DNA of 64,000 nt from UBA11373 sp046714175 (GCA_046714175.1 JBKKBI010000069.1:14226-78225); one strand, 5' to 3'; shown: positions 36,644-45,718, numbered from the stretch's first letter. A program made the numbers and translations. The notes: generated from the sequence alone by a model not told the origin.

Positions 36644-37560
36644 GACGCCTCTTTGAGGTGGGCGACGAACCGGTCCCGCAGCACTGGCGGACCCTCGATC
36701 GTTGCGCCGTCGTCGAACCCGATCAGCCACCCGATGAACGGTTCCACCGCGGCAATGTGCAGGTGCACGGTGATGGTTCCGTCGCTGTGCTCCACGATCT
36801 TTGTGCCCGGAGGCAGCTGACGTCGAGCCCACCACGCGGTGGCGGCGTCGAACCGGACCACCGCCTCGATCGAGTCGTCTCCCGCCTCCCACGGCGCCGC
36901 CGGGAACCCGGCGGCCGCCCGGAAGCCTTTGGGGCGATCGAACGCACCCGCCTCCTCGCCGATCACCACGGCATCCATGCGATCGACCCGGAACGTCCTC
37001 GTGTCGTCGCCGACCGCGCCGACCAGGTACCAGTGGCCGCGGCGATGCACCAAACCGTACGGAGCCAGCCGCCGTGGCTGGTCGCGGTACTGAAACCGCA
37101 CGCGCCTGCGATCGATGATGCCACCGAAGAGGGCCGCCAGGGTGTCGGCGTCGCTACCCAGATCCGCGGTGAGTGGGTCGCCGGTGGCGGCCACCGCCGC
37201 GCCGCCGAGCTTGAAGATCGCTGCCGGGGTAGCCCCTTCACCGCCGAGACGGGCCATCCGCATCGCCAGCCACAGAGCCGCTCGTTCCTCGTCCGTCAGT
37301 CCGGGATCGGGCAACGCGTACTCGTCGGGACGGATCACATAACCCTTCTCCACCTCGTACACGTCGGTGAAGTCGAGCCGCAGCGGGACCCCGAGCGAAC
37401 GCAACAGATCCTTGTCCCGCTCGAATGTGCGGCGAAAGGCCTCATCGCTCTTTTCGTCGTAGCCGGCCACGGTGTGCCGGATGTCATCGGCGGAAACCGG
37501 CCGCCCTACGGTCAACAGGAACGCCAGCAAATTGATGACCCGTTCGATGACACGGTGCAT
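36640..37560 (-). CDS. pafB: WYL-domain regulator PafB
   Basis: 306 residues. N-terminal helix-turn-helix (RVINLLAFLLTVGRPVSADDIRHTVAGY) and a WYL domain with HWYLVGAVGDDTRTFRVDRMDAVV. Partner of PafC. Its gene and pafC are adjacent and coupled, downstream of pafA on the same strand, as in other actinobacteria. ATG 37560. Confidence 0.92.
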   Translation of the reverse strand: MHRVIERVINLLAFLLTVGRPVSADDIRHTVAGYDEKSDEAFRRTFERDKDLLRSLGVPLRLDFTDVYEVEKGYVIRPDEYALPDPGLTDEERAALWLAMRMARLGGEGATPAAIFKLGGAAVAATGDPLTADLGSDADTLAALFGGIIDRRRVRFQYRDQPRRLAPYGLVHRRGHWYLVGAVGDDTRTFRVDRMDAVVIGEEAGAFDRPKGFRAAAGFPAAPWEAGDDSIEAVVRFDAATAWWARRQLPPGTKIVEHSDGTITVHLHIAAVEPFIGWLIGFDDGATIEGPPVLRDRFVAHLKEAS

Positions 37561-37613
37561 GGATTAGGTCAGGTTATCCGAGTCTCCCGCACGAGGGAAT
37601 GGTCGGGGAAGAC

Positions 37614-37634
37614 GGCAGATGGCAGATGGCAGAT
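37614..37634. repeat. Tandem heptamer (GGCAGAT) x3
   Basis: Three perfect copies of GGCAGAT between pafB and pafA, followed by a partial fourth (GGC). A related sequence (CTGTCATCTG) follows a few bases later. The 109-base gap shows no other feature I can name. Confidence 0.7.
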
Positions 37635-37669
37635 GGCGGCGGTCGATCGTCTTTCTGTCATCTGTTATC

Positions 37670-39025
37670 TCAAAGCGAAGCGATGAGTTTCTCCACTCGC
37701 TCGTCCACTGCTCGGAAGGGGTCCTTGCACAGGACCGTGCGCTGGGCCTGGTCGTTGAGCTTGAGGTGCACCCAGTCCACCGTGAAGTCTCGGTTCTTCT
37801 CCTTGGCAGCCCGGATGAACTCGCCCCGCAGCCGCGCCCGGGTGGTCTGCGGCGGCTCCACCAACGCCCGGGCGATGTCCTCGTCGGTCACCACCCGATC
37901 GACCATTCCCCGGCGTTCCAGCATGTAGTACAGCCCGCGCTCGCGGGAGACGTCGTGGTACGCCAGGTCGACCATGGCCAGGCGGGGATCTCCTGGTGGC
38001 AGCTGCCTTCCCGCGGCGTACTCATCGAGCAGGAACTGCTTTGCCACCCAGTCGCACTCCCGGCGCAGCGAGAGGGGGTCCTTCTCCAATCCGGTGAGCA
38101 GGTGCTCCCACATCGCCACCGCCGACTGCACCTGCGCCGAAAAGCCTGGAGTCCGGGAGTATCGCATCACCCGCTCCAGGTACTCCCACTGGATGTCGAG
38201 CGCCGACAGCTCGCGGCCGTTGGCGAGCCGGACTCGTCGCCGACAGGTGGTGTCGTGGGAGATCTCCCGGATGGCGCGGATGGGATTCTCCAACGTGAGG
38301 TCACGGAAGACGACGTCGTCCTCCAACATCTGCAGCAGGGCGACGGTCGCCCCGACCTTGACGTAGGACACGTATTCGGACATGTTCGAGTCACCGGCGA
38401 TGACATGGAGCCTGCGGTAGCGCTCCGCGTCGGCGTGGGGCTCATCTCGGGTGTTGATGATGGGACGGCTGCGGGTCGTCGCCGACGACACCCCCTCCCA
38501 GATGTGCTCGGCGCGCTGCGCCAGGGAGTACACGGTCCCCCGGGCCGTCTGCAGCAGCTTGCCCGCACCGGAGAAGATCTGGCGGGTGACGAAGAACGGG
38601 ATCAGGGTGTCGATCATGCGTTGGAAGTCGGACTGGCGGCTCACCAGGTAGTTCTCATGACACCCGTAGGAGTTCCCCGCGGAGTCGGTGTTGTTCTTGA
38701 ACAGGTATACCTGGCCCCGGATCCCCTCTTCTTCGAGCCGCTGCTCGGCCGACTGCACCAGGCCCTCCAGGACTCGTTCCCCGGCCTTGTCATGGGCGAT
38801 CAAGTCATAGAGGCTGTCGCACTCGGGGGTGGCGTACTCCGGGTGGCTGCCGACGTCGAGATAGAGCCGGGCCCCGTTCTCGAGGAATACATTCGAGGAT
38901 CGTCCCCACGACACGACGCGACGGAACAGGTAGCGCGCTACCTCGTCGGGAGAAAGGCGCCGCTGGCCGCGCAGGGTGCAGGTCACCCCATATTCGTTCT
39001 CCATACCGAAGATGCGGCGCTCCAT
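37670..39025 (-). CDS. pafA: Pup ligase PafA
   Basis: 451 residues from ATG 39025. Carboxylate-amine ligase fold: GMENEYGVTC at the N terminus (metal/ATP site), GARLYLDVGSHPEYATPEC, FKNNTDSAGNSYGCHENYL and RPIINTRDEPHADAERYRRLHVIAGDSNMSEY. It joins the C-terminal Glu of Pup to lysines of target proteins. Downstream of, and likely functionally with, prcBA-pup-dop-arc. Dop is its relative (see 40994). Confidence 0.96.
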   Translation of the reverse strand: MERRIFGMENEYGVTCTLRGQRRLSPDEVARYLFRRVVSWGRSSNVFLENGARLYLDVGSHPEYATPECDSLYDLIAHDKAGERVLEGLVQSAEQRLEEEGIRGQVYLFKNNTDSAGNSYGCHENYLVSRQSDFQRMIDTLIPFFVTRQIFSGAGKLLQTARGTVYSLAQRAEHIWEGVSSATTRSRPIINTRDEPHADAERYRRLHVIAGDSNMSEYVSYVKVGATVALLQMLEDDVVFRDLTLENPIRAIREISHDTTCRRRVRLANGRELSALDIQWEYLERVMRYSRTPGFSAQVQSAVAMWEHLLTGLEKDPLSLRRECDWVAKQFLLDEYAAGRQLPPGDPRLAMVDLAYHDVSRERGLYYMLERRGMVDRVVTDEDIARALVEPPQTTRARLRGEFIRAAKEKNRDFTVDWVHLKLNDQAQRTVLCKDPFRAVDERVEKLIASL

Positions 39026-39079
39026 GGCGGCGAGGGTACCGGTCGCGGGGCCGCAGCGAGCGGAGCACCCGGGATGCCG

Positions 39080-39085
39080 TAGCGT
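39080..39085 (+). promoter_or_regulatory. -10 element TAGCGT, leaderless spacing
   Basis: Six bases separate TAGCGT from the ATG at 39092 of the DUF2007 gene. That spacing fits leaderless transcription. No clear -35 element. Confidence 0.35.
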
Positions 39086-39091
39086 GGCCCG

Positions 39092-39349
39092 ATGACCGAC
39101 CCCTTCGTTCCCGTCGCCGAGGCTCCCGACCCCGGGTCGGCCCGCGTGTACGCGGCCATGCTGCAGTCGGCCGGGATCCCGGTGCGCCTCCACGGCGAGG
39201 CATTAGGTCCCTACGTGGTCACGGTCGGGGATTGGGCCATCACCCGCTTGTGGGTGCCGGAGTCGATGCACCACGATGCCGTGGAGATGCTGCGAGCCGA
39301 GGATGCGGAGCCGGGGCTGGTGTTAGTGCCCCGGGATCGAGGGTCCTAA
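39092..39349 (+). CDS. DUF2007 (signal-transducing-protein-like) protein
   Basis: 85 residues. DUF2007 pattern: SARVYAAMLQSAGIPVRLHGEALG, then TRLWVPESMHHDAVEMLR. Small alpha/beta protein found in many bacteria without a firm role. It is the only plus-strand gene within the proteasome locus and overlaps prcA by four bases convergently. Confidence 0.8.
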   Translation: MTDPFVPVAEAPDPGSARVYAAMLQSAGIPVRLHGEALGPYVVTVGDWAITRLWVPESMHHDAVEMLRAEDAEPGLVLVPRDRGS

Positions 39350-40011
39350 GCGAGTTCGGCCGGCAACAGGCGGCGGAAGGCGCGACGGCGCTCGGTGCGT
39401 TCCACCACCGCCGCCTCCCAACCCACCGACCCGTTTCCATCGATCACCGCAGTGCACGCCGCCTTGGCCCAGCCGATGGCGTCCTGCAGCGAGCCGCCGT
39501 CGGTATAGGAGGCGGTGAGACGCGCCATCAGCGCCTCGGTGGCACCCCCGATCGCAGAGAACTCGCGCTCGTCGTACAGGGTCCCGTCGTAGGTGATGCG
39601 AAAGATATGGTCGTCGACCGGGTCATCGGCGACCTCAGCGAGCATGATCTCCACCTCATACGGCTTCACGTCCTGCGTGAAGATGTGCCCCAGGGTCTGC
39701 GCGTACGCGTTGGCCAGACTCTTCGCGGTGACGTCGGCCCGGGCGTAGGCGAAACCGGTGAGATCGGCGCGCCGGATGCCGCCGATTCGGAGCTGCTCGA
39801 ATTCGTTGTACTTGCCCACGCCGGCGAAGGCGACGCGGTCATAGATCTCAGAGATCTTCTGCAGCGTGCCGCTGGGGTTCTCCCCGAGGAGCAAGATGCC
39901 GTTGGCATATTGCACCGCCACGATCGACTTACCCCGGGCGATGCCTTTGCGGGCAAACTCTGCCCGATCCTTCATCAGCTGCTCGGGCGGCACGTAGAAG
40001 GGCATCGTCAT
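39346..40011 (-). CDS. prcA: Proteasome alpha subunit PrcA
   Basis: 221 residues. Typical alpha-subunit N terminus with the gate helix (PPEQLMKDRAEFARKGIARGKSIVAVQYANGILL), no catalytic Thr. Forms the outer rings of the 20S particle. ATGA overlap with the prcB end couples both. Confidence 0.95.
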   Translation of the reverse strand: MTMPFYVPPEQLMKDRAEFARKGIARGKSIVAVQYANGILLLGENPSGTLQKISEIYDRVAFAGVGKYNEFEQLRIGGIRRADLTGFAYARADVTAKSLANAYAQTLGHIFTQDVKPYEVEIMLAEVADDPVDDHIFRITYDGTLYDEREFSAIGGATEALMARLTASYTDGGSLQDAIGWAKAACTAVIDGNGSVGWEAAVVERTERRRAFRRLLPAELA

Positions 40012-40802
40012 CGGGCACGCTCCATGGCGCGGCGAGCCGCGTCGCTGACGCGCTCTTCGGAGACCTCGGTGTATCCGGCCGCGGATACCGTGGCCACGTT
40101 GGGGTAGATCTCGCGGCGGAGATCCGGACCGCCGGTGCCGGTGTCCTCTTCGGCGGCGGCGACCAGCGCCGCCACTGCCAGGTCGACCGCGGCGGCTTCC
40201 GTCATGCCCGGGTCGTAGAGGCCGCGCAGGTACAGCCGGGCGTCGCGTCCCCCCGAACCCTCGGTGGCGTAGTCGGTCTCTTCGTACGAGCCGCCGACGA
40301 CGTCATAGGAATAGAGCCTCCCCACCTCTTCGGCCTCGTCGTAGCCGCAGAACAGCGGGACCACCACCAGGCCCTGAAAAGCCATCGGGAGCTGCCCCCG
40401 GACCATCGCGGCGAGATGATTGGCCTTTCCGGTGACGCTCAGGCGGCGCCCCTCCAGCTTTTCGTAATGTTCCAGCTCGGTCTGGAAGAGCTTCACCAGT
40501 TCGATGGCGATGCCGGCGACGCCGGCGATGGCGACGGCACTGAACCCGTCGGCGGGAAAGACCTTCTGCACGCGGCGGTGGGCGATGAGGTTGCCGGTCG
40601 TGGCGCGACGATCCCCGGCCATGACGACTCCGGAGGCGTAGCGAACCGCCAGCACCGTTGTCGCCTCGGGAGGATCGAGGCGCCCGGCCCCGGCGGTCAC
40701 ATCCCAGCGAGGACCGAGCCCCTGGCTGCGCAACAGCGCGGCAAAGCTGCCGGCCGGCGTGATGGCTTCGAGGGGTATGCCGTCAGGAGGCGCGAGACTC
40801 AC
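40008..40802 (-). CDS. prcB: Proteasome beta subunit PrcB
   Basis: 264 residues: a 47-residue propeptide (residues 1-47), then the catalytic Thr48 (PPEA|TTVLAV). The active-site neighbours are present: D and K of AGDRRATTGNLIA and VQKVFPADGFSA, and the SGGRDA block. The propeptide ends in Ala instead of the Gly usual before the catalytic Thr. GTG 40802 overlaps the pup stop as GTGA. Confidence 0.94.
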   Translation of the reverse strand: MSLAPPDGIPLEAITPAGSFAALLRSQGLGPRWDVTAGAGRLDPPEATTVLAVRYASGVVMAGDRRATTGNLIAHRRVQKVFPADGFSAVAIAGVAGIAIELVKLFQTELEHYEKLEGRRLSVTGKANHLAAMVRGQLPMAFQGLVVVPLFCGYDEAEEVGRLYSYDVVGGSYEETDYATEGSGGRDARLYLRGLYDPGMTEAAAVDLAVAALVAAAEEDTGTGGPDLRREIYPNVATVSAAGYTEVSEERVSDAARRAMERAR

Positions 40803-40990
40803 TGACCGCCCTTTTGGACGTAGTTCTTCACGAACTCCTCGGCGTTCTCTTCGAGGACCGAGTCGATCTCGTCGAGCAAGTCGTCGATCCGATGGGTCAA
40901 CTCCTCGGCGCTCTCCTGGACTGGAGGGGCGGCAGTCTCGGCCTCGGTGGCGTCGCTGCGCCGGGTCTGCTTATGCTCTTGTTCGGCCAC
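40799..40990 (-). CDS. pup: Prokaryotic ubiquitin-like protein Pup
   Basis: 63 residues ending in GGQ. The C-terminal Gln must be deamidated to Glu by Dop before PafA can attach it to lysines. The ends match Pup: acidic helix DDLLDEIDSVLEENAEEFVKNYVQ, the part that binds the ARC/Mpa coiled coil. Three bases separate it from dop. Confidence 0.96.
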   Translation of the reverse strand: MAEQEHKQTRRSDATEAETAAPPVQESAEELTHRIDDLLDEIDSVLEENAEEFVKNYVQKGGQ

Positions 40991-40993
40991 GGC

Positions 40994-42490
40994 TCACCTC
41001 CTGTTGTCGGCCTCGAGGGCCTCGATGAGGTCGGATGCTTCGGGGGAACGCTCCAGCAGCTCGGCGGTGAGCTGTTTCGTGCCCCGCAGGGGATCCATCA
41101 TAGGCACCCGTTTCAGCGCTTCCTCACCGGCGTCGAAGATCAGCGAATCCCAGTTGGCGGCAACGATGTCCGCACCGTACTTCTCCACGCAACGCCCCCG
41201 GAACCACGCTCGCGTCCCCTCGGGGGGCTCGATGGCGGCGGTCTGTATCTCGTCTTCGCTGAAGAGCCGGCGCATTCGACCCGAATCGGCAAGCTTGCGG
41301 TACAGACTCCGCACCGGGTCGACATCGTGGTACTGGAGGTCCAGCATGCGCAGCTTGGGCTCCGTCCAACCCAGCCCGTCGCGCTCCCGGTAGGCCTCGA
41401 GCAGGGCCAGTTTCGCCGTCCAGTCGAGGCGGTCAGCGGTGCGGTTAGGATCCTGTTCGAGATCGGTGAGAACTGCCTCCCACTCGGCCAGGGCCTGCAC
41501 ATTGGCCGCGCCGGTGCCATGCTCCTCGACATGCTTTGCCAGCCACTCGAGGTAATGCCACTGCAGCTCGAGGGCGGTCACGGATCTGCCATCGGCGAGA
41601 CGTACCTTGGTGATGAGGGTCGGATCATGGCTGAAACCCCACATCGCCTCCACCGGATCGTCGAGAATCACCGGCTCGCCGAGAGATCCGGCGGTGATCG
41701 CCGCCAGCATCACTGAGGTGACACCGAGCTTCATCAGCGTCTGCACTTCGCTGAGGTTGGCGTCACCCACGATCACGTGCAGTCGCCGGTAGCGCGTGGG
41801 ATCGGCGTGGGGCTCGTCACGGGTGTTGATGATCGGGCGCTTCAGGGTCGTCTCCAGGCCGACCTCCTCCTCGAAAAAGTCGGCGCGCTGGCTGATCTGA
41901 TAGTCCACCGGGCGCCTTCCGTTTTCCGATCCGACCTTTCCGGCGCCAGTGAAGACCTGGCGGGACACGAAGAACCCGGTGAGGTGGCGCACCAGATCGC
42001 TGAACGGAACGGATCGCGGCACCAGGTAGTTCTCGTGCCATCCGTAGGAGTTGCCCTTGCCGTCGCTGTTGTTCTTGTAGATGAGCAGACCGTGCCCCGG
42101 GGGGAGAGCGGCTTCAGCGGCCGCGGCGGCGCGTGCCATGACCCACTCCCCCGCCTTGTCGTGCAGCGCCGCTTCGCGGGCGTCGCGGCATTCCGGACTG
42201 GAGTACTCCGGATGGGCGTGGTCGACGTAGAAGCGCGCACCGTTGCTGAGGACGGTGTTGACGAGGCCCGACTCGTAATCCACTGTCGGCGGAGGCTCGT
42301 AGCCGAACCCGCGAGCGTCGCGGCCGGGAGTCTCCTCGTCGAATGACCATTGGATCCGGCTGGAGGCGCCGGCGTAGGAATTGATCACCAGGCTGGAAGC
42401 GACCACCGGGTTGAAGTCGGGCTGGTGCCGCACCGCGATCCCGAATTCGGTCTCGGTCCCGAGAACCGCCGGGACTTCCTCTTCGGTCAC
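40994..42490 (-). CDS. dop: Pup deamidase/depupylase Dop
   Basis: 498 residues. PafA homologue with its own N terminus GTETEFGIA; blocks GARFYVDHAHPEYSSPEC, YKNNSDGKGNSYGWHENYL and INTRDEPHADPTRYRRLHVIVGDANLSEV. The inserted Dop loop region is present between the N-terminal blocks (ESGLVN...), supporting Dop rather than a second ligase. Deamidates Pup-Gln and removes Pup from targets. GTG start overlaps the arc stop as GTGA. Confidence 0.95.
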   Translation of the reverse strand: MTEEEVPAVLGTETEFGIAVRHQPDFNPVVASSLVINSYAGASSRIQWSFDEETPGRDARGFGYEPPPTVDYESGLVNTVLSNGARFYVDHAHPEYSSPECRDAREAALHDKAGEWVMARAAAAAEAALPPGHGLLIYKNNSDGKGNSYGWHENYLVPRSVPFSDLVRHLTGFFVSRQVFTGAGKVGSENGRRPVDYQISQRADFFEEEVGLETTLKRPIINTRDEPHADPTRYRRLHVIVGDANLSEVQTLMKLGVTSVMLAAITAGSLGEPVILDDPVEAMWGFSHDPTLITKVRLADGRSVTALELQWHYLEWLAKHVEEHGTGAANVQALAEWEAVLTDLEQDPNRTADRLDWTAKLALLEAYRERDGLGWTEPKLRMLDLQYHDVDPVRSLYRKLADSGRMRRLFSEDEIQTAAIEPPEGTRAWFRGRCVEKYGADIVAANWDSLIFDAGEEALKRVPMMDPLRGTKQLTAELLERSPEASDLIEALEADNRR

Positions 42491-44202
42491 AGGTACTGGC
42501 CGGTGGTTACAGCCTCGATGGAACGGCTTGCGGAGCCACCCTCGATCAGGGTGCGGACATAGACGATCCGTTCGCCCTTCTTGCCGGAGATCCGGGCCCA
42601 GTCATCCGGGTTGGTGGTGTTGGGGAGATCCTCGTGCTCACGGAACTCCTGCTCGATCGCCGCCACCAGGTCGGTGGTGCGCACCCCGCGGGTGCCGTGG
42701 GCGATCTCACGCTTGATGGCTTCCTTCTTGGCGCGCCGCACCACGTTCTCGATCATGGCCCCCGAGGAGAAGTCTTTGAAGTAGAGGATCTCCTTGTCTC
42801 CGTTGGCGTATGTGACCTCAAGAAACCGATTGCTATCGGTGGTCGAGTACATGGCTTCCACCACCGCCGAGATCATGTTGGCGCGCATCACCTCGCGGTC
42901 GCCCCCGACCGTGGCGAGTTCTTCGCCGTCGAAGGGAACGGCCGCGTTGAGGTAGATGCCGAAGATCTGACGGGCCGCCGCCTCGTTGGGCCGTTCGATC
43001 TTGATCTTTACATCGAGCCGGCCCGGACGCAGGATGGCGGGATCGATCAGGTCCTCGCGGTTGGAGGCACCGATCACGATCACGTTCTTCAGCGCCTCGA
43101 CCCCATCGAGCTCGGACAGCAGCTGGGGCACGATGGTCGACTCGACGTCTGAGGAGATCCCCGTGCCCCGGGTGCGGAACAGCGAATCCATCTCGTCGAA
43201 AAAGACGATGACCGGCACTCCCTCGTCGGACTTTTCCTTGGCGCGGGCGAAGATGAGGCGGATCTGGCGCTCCGTCTCGCCGACGTACTTGTTGAGCAGC
43301 TCGGGACCCTTGATGTTCAAGAAGTAGGAGCGGGCATCCTGACTTCCCGTCTTGTCGGCCACTGCGCGAGCCAGCGAGTTGGCCACCGCCTTGGCGATCA
43401 GGGTCTTGCCGCAACCGGGAGGACCGTAGAGAAGCACGCCCTTGGGGGCGGCGAGTCCGTACTCCTCGAACAGCTGCTTGTGGATATAGGGCAATTCGAC
43501 AGCATCGCGGATCGCCTCGATCTGGCCCTCTAGTCCGCCGATCTGTTCGTAGGAGACGTCTGGCACCTCCTCGAGCACCAACTCCTCCACTTCGGGGCGA
43601 ATGAGGCGTTCCAGAACCAGGCCGCTGCGCAGGTCCACCCGAACGTGATCGCCTACCCGAAGGAAGGTGGAGCGCATCGGCCCCGAGAGCTCCACGACCC
43701 GTTCCTCGTCTGCCCGAGCCAGAACGATCACCCGGCCCTCGCCGAGTATCTCCTTGATGGTCACCACCTCGCCGGTGGAATCGAAGGCGCGGACATCGAT
43801 GACGTTCATAGCCTCGTTGAGCAGCACCTCCTGGCCCTGCTCCAGCTGTTTGATCTCGATGCGGGGCTCGACGTTCACCCGGAGCTTGCGCCCGCCGGTG
43901 ATGACGTCGAGGGTGCCGTCGCTATTGACGCCTTGTACCACTCCAAAGGAGTTGGGCGGAGCGGTGAGCTTTTCGACCTCCTCGCGCAGCACGGCAAGCT
44001 GGTCGCGGGTCTCCTCAAGGGCGGCAGACAGCCGTTCGTTCTGGGTCACCGCCTGACTGAGGCGTCCCTTGGCCTCGAGCAGCCGTTCCTCCAGCACCCG
44101 AACCCGCCGGGGAGCGTCCTGGAGCCGACGCCGCAGGATGGCGATCTCTTCCTCCAGCATGCGGATGGTGCCCCGGAGGTCCTCGGATGTCGGTTCAGCC
44201 AT
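42487..44202 (-). CDS. arc: Proteasome-associated AAA ATPase ARC/Mpa
   Basis: 571 residues from ATG 44202. N-terminal coiled coil (about residues 10-75) that binds Pup, OB domains, AAA module with Walker A GPPGCGKTLIAKAVAN, Walker B IVFFDEMDSLF and arginine-finger region RPGRLDVKI. The last four residues, GQYL, carry the penultimate tyrosine used to dock into the 20S alpha ring. Unfolds pupylated proteins and feeds them to PrcBA. Confidence 0.96.
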   Translation of the reverse strand: MAEPTSEDLRGTIRMLEEEIAILRRRLQDAPRRVRVLEERLLEAKGRLSQAVTQNERLSAALEETRDQLAVLREEVEKLTAPPNSFGVVQGVNSDGTLDVITGGRKLRVNVEPRIEIKQLEQGQEVLLNEAMNVIDVRAFDSTGEVVTIKEILGEGRVIVLARADEERVVELSGPMRSTFLRVGDHVRVDLRSGLVLERLIRPEVEELVLEEVPDVSYEQIGGLEGQIEAIRDAVELPYIHKQLFEEYGLAAPKGVLLYGPPGCGKTLIAKAVANSLARAVADKTGSQDARSYFLNIKGPELLNKYVGETERQIRLIFARAKEKSDEGVPVIVFFDEMDSLFRTRGTGISSDVESTIVPQLLSELDGVEALKNVIVIGASNREDLIDPAILRPGRLDVKIKIERPNEAAARQIFGIYLNAAVPFDGEELATVGGDREVMRANMISAVVEAMYSTTDSNRFLEVTYANGDKEILYFKDFSSGAMIENVVRRAKKEAIKREIAHGTRGVRTTDLVAAIEQEFREHEDLPNTTNPDDWARISGKKGERIVYVRTLIEGGSASRSIEAVTTGQYL

Positions 44203-44343
44203 CTCCACCCCGCAGTCGTCCGGCGGCGCCCTCCTGGCGCCCACTCCGGAGCGGTTGCGGCCGGTGCGACCCGGCCGTATGGCGAGTATACGGGGGCCAT
44301 CAGCTAGCTCCGGAACATGTCTGCAGTGAAGTTCCGCTGCTGC

Positions 44344-44371
44344 TTGAGTGTCTCCACCCCCCGGGTACACT
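44344..44371 (+). promoter_or_regulatory. Promoter for ferredoxin gene
   Basis: TTGAGT (44344-44349), 16-base spacer, TACACT (44366-44371). It precedes the ferredoxin ATG at 44401 by about 30 bases. Confidence 0.5.
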
Positions 44372-44400
44372 CATCGGTACGGACCGCGACCGGAGATGTC

Positions 44401-44646
44401 ATGAAGGTTTGGATCGACCAGGACTTGTGTACCGGAGACGGACTCTGCGAGGAGATCGCCCCCGACGTCTTCGTGCTGCTGGACGACGGTCTCGCCTACG
44501 TCCGCGAGGGCGCCAAGATTTACGCCACCGCCAAGGGCAACGCCCAGGGCGCCCAGGGCATGGCCATGGTGCCTGCCGGCCAAGAGGACATCGTCGTCGA
44601 GTCTGCCGAGGAGTGTCCCGGCGAGTGCATCTTCATCGAGCCGTAA
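44401..44646 (+). CDS. Ferredoxin, single-cluster
   Basis: 81 residues. Cysteines: C in DLCTGDGLCEEIAP (C-x5-C) and C in EECPGECIFIE (C-x3-C). The C-x5-C...C-P pattern matches actinobacterial 3Fe-4S/4Fe-4S ferredoxins (Fer4_15-like) often serving cytochrome P450s; which cluster cannot be told. A long insert with GNAQGAQGMA lies between. Start chosen at ATG 44401 after the predicted promoter. Confidence 0.85.
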   Translation: MKVWIDQDLCTGDGLCEEIAPDVFVLLDDGLAYVREGAKIYATAKGNAQGAQGMAMVPAGQEDIVVESAEECPGECIFIEP

Positions 44647-44656
44647 GCAGGCACTA

Positions 44657-44676
44657 GGCACCACCAATCTGGTGCC
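44657..44676. terminator. Hairpin between convergent ferredoxin and trmI
   Basis: GGCACCA (44657-44663) pairs with TGGTGCC (44670-44676), loop CCAATC. It lies between two genes whose stops face each other and is followed by a mixed T-rich run. Likely a bidirectional terminator. Confidence 0.55.
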
Positions 44677-44725
44677 GATTCCGTCCTTGGCTCTGATTCC
44701 TGTGTCTGCTGGTTTGGCGCCCAGG

Positions 44726-45535
44726 TCACTCCGCGCGTTCGATCTGCTCCAGAGGTCCTGCCACGTGGTGCGCCACCGTGATGAAACCGGTGTGGCCGAC
44801 CATCAGGCTTTCGGGCCGCACCGCTCGGCCCGCCACTTTCCAGTTCCTGATCAGCATCTCGAAGGTCTCGATGGCGACGAACCTTCCGGTGCGGTGCAAT
44901 GCCTCATGCAGCTGCTGTACCTGCGGCACTGTGGGCAGGTAGGCGCACAGGATCCCCCCCGGGGCCATCGCCCCCGCCGCCGGCTCCGCGACCTCCCACG
45001 GTTCCGGCAGATCGAGAATCACCCGGTCGGGTTGCCACTCCCCCAAAACCTCTTCGACCCGTCCCGCGACCATCGTCAGGTTGTCGGGGATCCTCCCCAA
45101 GAACCGCTGCACCGTGCCCTGAGCGTGTTTCATGTGGTCCGGCCGCACCTCGACCGTGACCACTCTTCCGGTGCTCCCCACCGCCCGCAACAGCGCCAGG
45201 GTGAGCGCACCCGATCCGGTGCCTGCCTCCACCACCAGGTCGCCAGGCTGGGTGTCGCTCCAATGGAGGATCGGCCCGATGTCCTTGGGGTACACCACCT
45301 GGGCGCCGCGACGCATCTTCAGTATGTAGTCGGCCAGCCGGGGTCGGAAGACTGCGATCCGCCCACCGCTGGAGGACAGCGCCACCGCACCGGGTTGGAG
45401 ACCCAGCAGGGCTTCGTGGCGCAGGTATCCGCCGTGGTACTGAAAGGTCTGACCGGGGCGAATCTCGATCAGGTAGCGCCTACCCCTCGGGTCGAGCAGG
45501 AGGCACAGATCCCCGGCACTGAAAGGCGCGCTCAA
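44726..45535 (-). CDS. trmI: tRNA (adenine-58-N1) methyltransferase TrmI
   Basis: 269 residues. Class I SAM fold: VVEAGTGSGALTLALLRAVG, VEVRPDH, VILDLPEPWEV. N-terminal beta domain (YLRHEALLGLQPG, FRPRLADYI). Modifies A58 in the T loop of tRNA. Next to the ARC locus in M. tuberculosis too (Rv2118c). TTG 45535 overlaps a small gene stop as TTGA. Confidence 0.92.
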   Translation of the reverse strand: MSAPFSAGDLCLLLDPRGRRYLIEIRPGQTFQYHGGYLRHEALLGLQPGAVALSSSGGRIAVFRPRLADYILKMRRGAQVVYPKDIGPILHWSDTQPGDLVVEAGTGSGALTLALLRAVGSTGRVVTVEVRPDHMKHAQGTVQRFLGRIPDNLTMVAGRVEEVLGEWQPDRVILDLPEPWEVAEPAAGAMAPGGILCAYLPTVPQVQQLHEALHRTGRFVAIETFEMLIRNWKVAGRAVRPESLMVGHTGFITVAHHVAGPLEQIERAE

Positions 45536-45636
45536 CCCCGCAGGGCCTGAATGAAGGGGATCACCAACGACAGGATGACCATCACCGCCACGAAGATCAC
45601 GACGTAGCGGGTCATCCGCTCCCGGTTACGGAACAT
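45532..45636 (-). CDS. Small single-span membrane protein, 34 residues
   Basis: ATG 45636 to TGA 45534-45532. MFRNRERMTRY, then a hydrophobic span VVIFVAVMVILSLVIPFIQA and an LRG end. The stop overlaps the trmI TTG as TTGA, the overlap style of this genome. The start of trmI therefore probably depends on this gene's translation. No homologue recognised; too short for usual ORF callers. Confidence 0.62.
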   Translation of the reverse strand: MFRNRERMTRYVVIFVAVMVILSLVIPFIQALRG

Positions 45637-45718
45637 GCCGGGAGGATAGGCACCAGGCACCGGGCACTCGGAGTCACAGAGAAAGAGTATTGCTGGCGGG
45701 CGGTCCTACTCTCTGCCG

